Assembly: GCA_005779345.1 (NCBI GenBank)
Contig: SXJQ01000337.1
Location: 1-13,187, forward strand
Source of the DNA: Actinomycetota bacterium
Lineage (GTDB): Bacteria > Actinomycetota > Acidimicrobiia > IMCC26256 > PALSA-610
Reading direction: 5' to 3'
DNA: 13,187 bases
Part shown: piece by piece, positions 10,569-13,187 of the stretch
Layout: every line of letters begins with the position of its first letter
Numbering within the stretch: position 1 is the first letter of the stretch
Position numbers and translations under genes: made by a program
The notes under the pieces: generated by a model
Databases searched by the model: none
What the model was told of the DNA's origin: nothing
The model's input: the letters and a program-made list of their open reading frames with translations, nothing else

Positions 10569-13187
10569 ATGGTCTCCACCGTCGACGCCGAGCGGACGGC
10601 GCTCGTCGAGCGCGTGAGCGGCCTCGCCACCGCCTACGTCTCGGCGGGTGAACCCCCCGGCCTCCCCGACTTCATCCGTCGGTATTACGGCGCCGTCGCG
10701 GTCGACGACCTCACCGCGCGGCGAATGGAAGATCTTGCCGGGGCCGCCCGCGCCCATTGGCGTCTCGCGGCCGACCGGGCACCGGGTACCGCGGTCGTGC
10801 GCGTCGGCAATCCGAACACGCAGACCGACGGCTGGCAATCACCCCACACCGTCGTCGAGATCATCACCGACGACATGCCGTTCCTCGTCGACTCCGTGAC
10901 GATGGAACTCGATCGCCACGGGCTCGGCCTCCAACTCGCGGTGCACCCGATCGTGCGCGTCCGCCGCGACGACACCGGTCGGTTGCTCGGCCTCGCCGAC
11001 GAGCACGAATCGGGCCCGGGCGTGTGCGTCGAGTCGTACCTCCACGTCGAGGTCGAGCGGTGCACCGACTCCGAGTCGCTCCGCGACATCGTCACCGATC
11101 TGCGCCGCGTGCTCGACGATGTGCGTCACGCCACCGGCGACTGGGCGAGGATGCTCGCCACCGTGCGCCGCGTGATCGACGACCTCGCCCGCCGCCCGCC
11201 GCCGGTCGCGCCCGACGAGCTGATCGAGACGCGGGCGTTGCTCGAATGGATGGCCGATCATCACTTCACGTTCCTCGGCTACCAGGAATACGCGCTCAAC
11301 GACGCGGCCTTCGACGACGCGGCAGTCGACGGCGAGGCAGTCGACGGCGAGCCTGTCGACGCCGAGCCTGTCGACAGCCACGGCGCTGACAGCGACGATG
11401 CGGCCCTCGACGCAGGCCCCGACGACACGAGCGCGGAGACGCTCGCGCCACTCGGCGACACGGGGATCGGCATCCTGCGCGGTCGCACCCAGACCGACGA
11501 CGGCGACACCTTCGCGGCCCTCCCGGCGGCATTGCGCGCCCGCGCTCGCGACAAGACGCTGCTCGTGCTGAGCAAGGGCAACACCAAGAGCACGATCCAC
11601 CGCAGCGCCTACCTCGACTACGTCGGGGTCAAGCGGTTCGACGACCGCGGCGAGGTCGTCGGCGAACACCGCTTCCTCGGCCTGTGGACGAGCGCGGCCT
11701 ACAACTCGAGTCCGATCGACATCCCGGTGCTGCGGCACAAGGTCGCCTCGGTCGTCCGGCGCGCCGGGTTCCCGCCGAATTCGCACTCGGGCAAGGATCT
11801 CATCGCGATCCTCGAGACCTACCCGCGCGACGAGCTCTTCCAGACTTCCGAAGACGAGCTCTACGAGATCGCGATGGGGGTGCTCGCGCTCCAGGAGCGT
11901 CGTCGGGTCCGCGTCTTCGTGCGTCGCGACCGCTTCGAGCGGTTCGTGAGCTGCCTCGTGTTCGTGCCGCGCGACCGCTACAACACCGGTCTGCGGCTCA
12001 AGATCGACGAGATCCTGCGCTCGTCGTTCAACGCGGTCGGGTCCGAGTACACGGCACGGGTGAGCGAGTCCGTGCTCGCGCGCCTCCACTTCGTGCTCCG
12101 CACGATCCCCGGACAAGTACCCGAACCCGACCCGACGCACCTCGAGACGACCATCGCGGCGGCGTCACGAACCTGGTCCGACGACCTGCGTGAGCGTCTC
12201 GTTGCCGAGCACGGCGACGTGCACGGCAACGCGCTCGCGCGCCGTTGGGCCGATGCCTTCCCTCCCGCCTACCAAGACACCAACGGCACCGCGGTCGCGG
12301 TCGCCGACCTGGCGTGCCTCGAGCAGCTGCTCGATCGCGACGAGACCGTGCTCCGACTCGATCCACCGTCCGACGGCGGTCCGCTGCTCTTCTCGGTGTT
12401 CGGCAGCCGCCAACTCGCGTTGTCCGACGTCATGCCGACGCTCACGAACATGGGGGTGACGGTCCTCGACGAGCACCCGTACCGGCTGCAACTCGCCGAC
12501 GGTCGCCGGGTGTCGATCGAGCGGTTCGGGTTGCGCGCCGCGCTCGGCACGACCATCGATCTCGCCGAGGTTCGCGCCGAGTTCGAGGACGCATTCGGCG
12601 CGGTCGTTCGGGGCGACGCCGAGAACGACTCGTTCAACGCGCTCGTGCTCGCCGCCGGGCTCACCTGGCGAGAGGTCGCGATGCTGCGCGGCTACGGGCG
12701 GTTTCTCCGCCAGGTCGGGACGCACTTCAGCCAGGACTATCTCGCCTCGACCCTCGCCGCGCACCCCACGATCTGCCGGTTGCTCGTCGGGTTGTTCACG
12801 TTGCGCTTCGATCCCGACCACCACGACGAGGGCGCCGAGGTCTCGACCCAGATCCGGGCCGCGCTCGACGACGTCACTTCCCTCGATGACGACCGCATCC
12901 TGCGCGCCTACCTGCACCTCGTCGAGGCGACGCTGCGCACGAACTGGTTCCAGGTCGACGCCGACGGCATGCCCCCGTACCACTTCGCGGTGAAGCTCGA
13001 CCCGGGTCGCGTTCCCGATCTCCCCAAGCCGCGACCGGTCTCTGAGATCTTCGTGTACTCGCCGCGGGTCGAGGGCGTCCACCTGCGCATGGGTCGTGTC
13101 GCGCGGGGCGGGATCCGGTGGAGCGACCGCCGCGAGGACTTCCGCACCGAGATCCTCGGACTCGTCAAGGCACAGATGGTCAAGAAC
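10569..13187 (+). CDS. NAD-specific glutamate dehydrogenase, large type (N-terminal half; continues past window)
   Basis: An uninterrupted frame of 873 codons runs from this ATG to the window end. It matches the large (~1,600-residue) NAD-dependent glutamate dehydrogenases, which oxidise glutamate to 2-oxoglutarate and ammonia in the cytoplasm. Visible parts are an ACT-like regulatory segment (TVVEIITDDMPFLVDSVTME, residues ~94-113), 'LLEWMADHHFTFLGYQEY' and 'GLWTSAAYNSSPIDIPVLRH'. Further on are 'NSHSGKDLIAILETYPRDEL', 'VFVPRDRYNTGLRLKI' and the start of the catalytic domain (MGRVARGGIRWSDRREDFRT, then EILGLVKAQMVKN at the edge). Residues ~244-292 form an acidic insertion without Lys or Arg, partly built of 15-base repeats, where relatives have a short loop. 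The start is the first ATG with coding sense; there is no ribosome site. Confidence 0.93.
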   Translation, partial: MVSTVDAERTALVERVSGLATAYVSAGEPPGLPDFIRRYYGAVAVDDLTARRMEDLAGAARAHWRLAADRAPGTAVVRVGNPNTQTDGWQSPHTVVEIITDDMPFLVDSVTMELDRHGLGLQLAVHPIVRVRRDDTGRLLGLADEHESGPGVCVESYLHVEVERCTDSESLRDIVTDLRRVLDDVRHATGDWARMLATVRRVIDDLARRPPPVAPDELIETRALLEWMADHHFTFLGYQEYALNDAAFDDAAVDGEAVDGEPVDAEPVDSHGADSDDAALDAGPDDTSAETLAPLGDTGIGILRGRTQTDDGDTFAALPAALRARARDKTLLVLSKGNTKSTIHRSAYLDYVGVKRFDDRGEVVGEHRFLGLWTSAAYNSSPIDIPVLRHKVASVVRRAGFPPNSHSGKDLIAILETYPRDELFQTSEDELYEIAMGVLALQERRRVRVFVRRDRFERFVSCLVFVPRDRYNTGLRLKIDEILRSSFNAVGSEYTARVSESVLARLHFVLRTIPGQVPEPDPTHLETTIAAASRTWSDDLRERLVAEHGDVHGNALARRWADAFPPAYQDTNGTAVAVADLACLEQLLDRDETVLRLDPPSDGGPLLFSVFGSRQLALSDVMPTLTNMGVTVLDEHPYRLQLADGRRVSIERFGLRAALGTTIDLAEVRAEFEDAFGAVVRGDAENDSFNALVLAAGLTWREVAMLRGYGRFLRQVGTHFSQDYLASTLAAHPTICRLLVGLFTLRFDPDHHDEGAEVSTQIRAALDDVTSLDDDRILRAYLHLVEATLRTNWFQVDADGMPPYHFAVKLDPGRVPDLPKPRPVSEIFVYSPRVEGVHLRMGRVARGGIRWSDRREDFRTEILGLVKAQMVKN
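11325..11384 (+). repeat. 15-base in-frame tandem repeat coding for an acidic insertion
   Basis: Four units begin with GTCGAC at 11325, 11340, 11355 and 11370. The first three differ by three bases or fewer (GTCGACGGCGAG plus GCA or CCT); the fourth is degenerate. The period of 15 keeps the frame and encodes VDGEA, VDGEP, VDAEP and VDSHG in glutamate dehydrogenase. Copy number probably varies between strains. Confidence 0.85.

Noticed and set aside
10839..12140. 433-codon - strand open frame inside glutamate dehydrogenase
   Set aside because: Val/Glu/Arg/Asp-rich mirror of the dehydrogenase codons; no start signal or motif.
1..13187. tRNA, rRNA, insertion sequence or prophage genes
   Set aside because: I saw no tRNA-like CCA-ended cloverleaf, no rRNA segment, no transposase or integrase motif and no terminal inverted repeats.

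Overview
This is a GC-rich window with strong G/C bias at third codon positions, many GTG starts and 1- or 4-base gene overlaps. Together with a large NAD-type glutamate dehydrogenase, a HisN-type phosphatase and a 3Fe-4S ferredoxin beside acyl-CoA enzymes, this points to an actinobacterium. Acidimicrobiia or a relative is a guess from gene style; nothing in the window proves the taxon.

Layout. Bases 1-~120 hold the 3' part of an HD-GYP-like phosphodiesterase on the + strand, running tail-to-tail into a membrane sensor/HAMP protein on the - strand (68-847). Neither protein looks complete at the meeting point. From 984 to 10409 every gene is on the - strand, so transcription runs right to left: HisN-like phosphatase, FGGY sugar kinase, DUF3558-like lipoprotein, 3Fe-4S ferredoxin, fused two-domain acyl-CoA dehydrogenase, ATP-grasp enzyme, MaoC hydratase, DUF35 protein, carboxymuconolactone-decarboxylase-like protein, second DUF35 protein and a thiolase-fold protein resembling Ltp2 aldolases. 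On the + strand from 10569 to the window end is the N-terminal half of NAD-glutamate dehydrogenase, divergent from hisN.

Function. The centre (984-7380) looks like a CoA-thioester degradation module: dehydrogenation (fused acyl-CoA dehydrogenase), hydration (MaoC) and retro-aldol cleavage (thiolase-fold protein plus DUF35 partner). This is the enzyme logic of the last cycle of steroid side-chain removal in mycobacteria (the igr locus: heteromeric ChsE1/ChsE2, ChsH1/ChsH2, Ltp2). The parts are arranged differently here: the two dehydrogenase halves are one polypeptide, DUF35 is separate and present twice, and an ATP-grasp enzyme and a CMD-fold protein lacking its redox cysteines are added. No ring-degradation or P450 gene is visible, so the substrate is unknown.

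Regulation. Two near-identical inverted repeats lie 17 and 18 bases upstream of the acyl-CoA dehydrogenase and MaoC starts and overlap plausible -35 elements. This suggests one dimeric repressor controlling two transcription units of the same pathway. No regulator gene is in the window.
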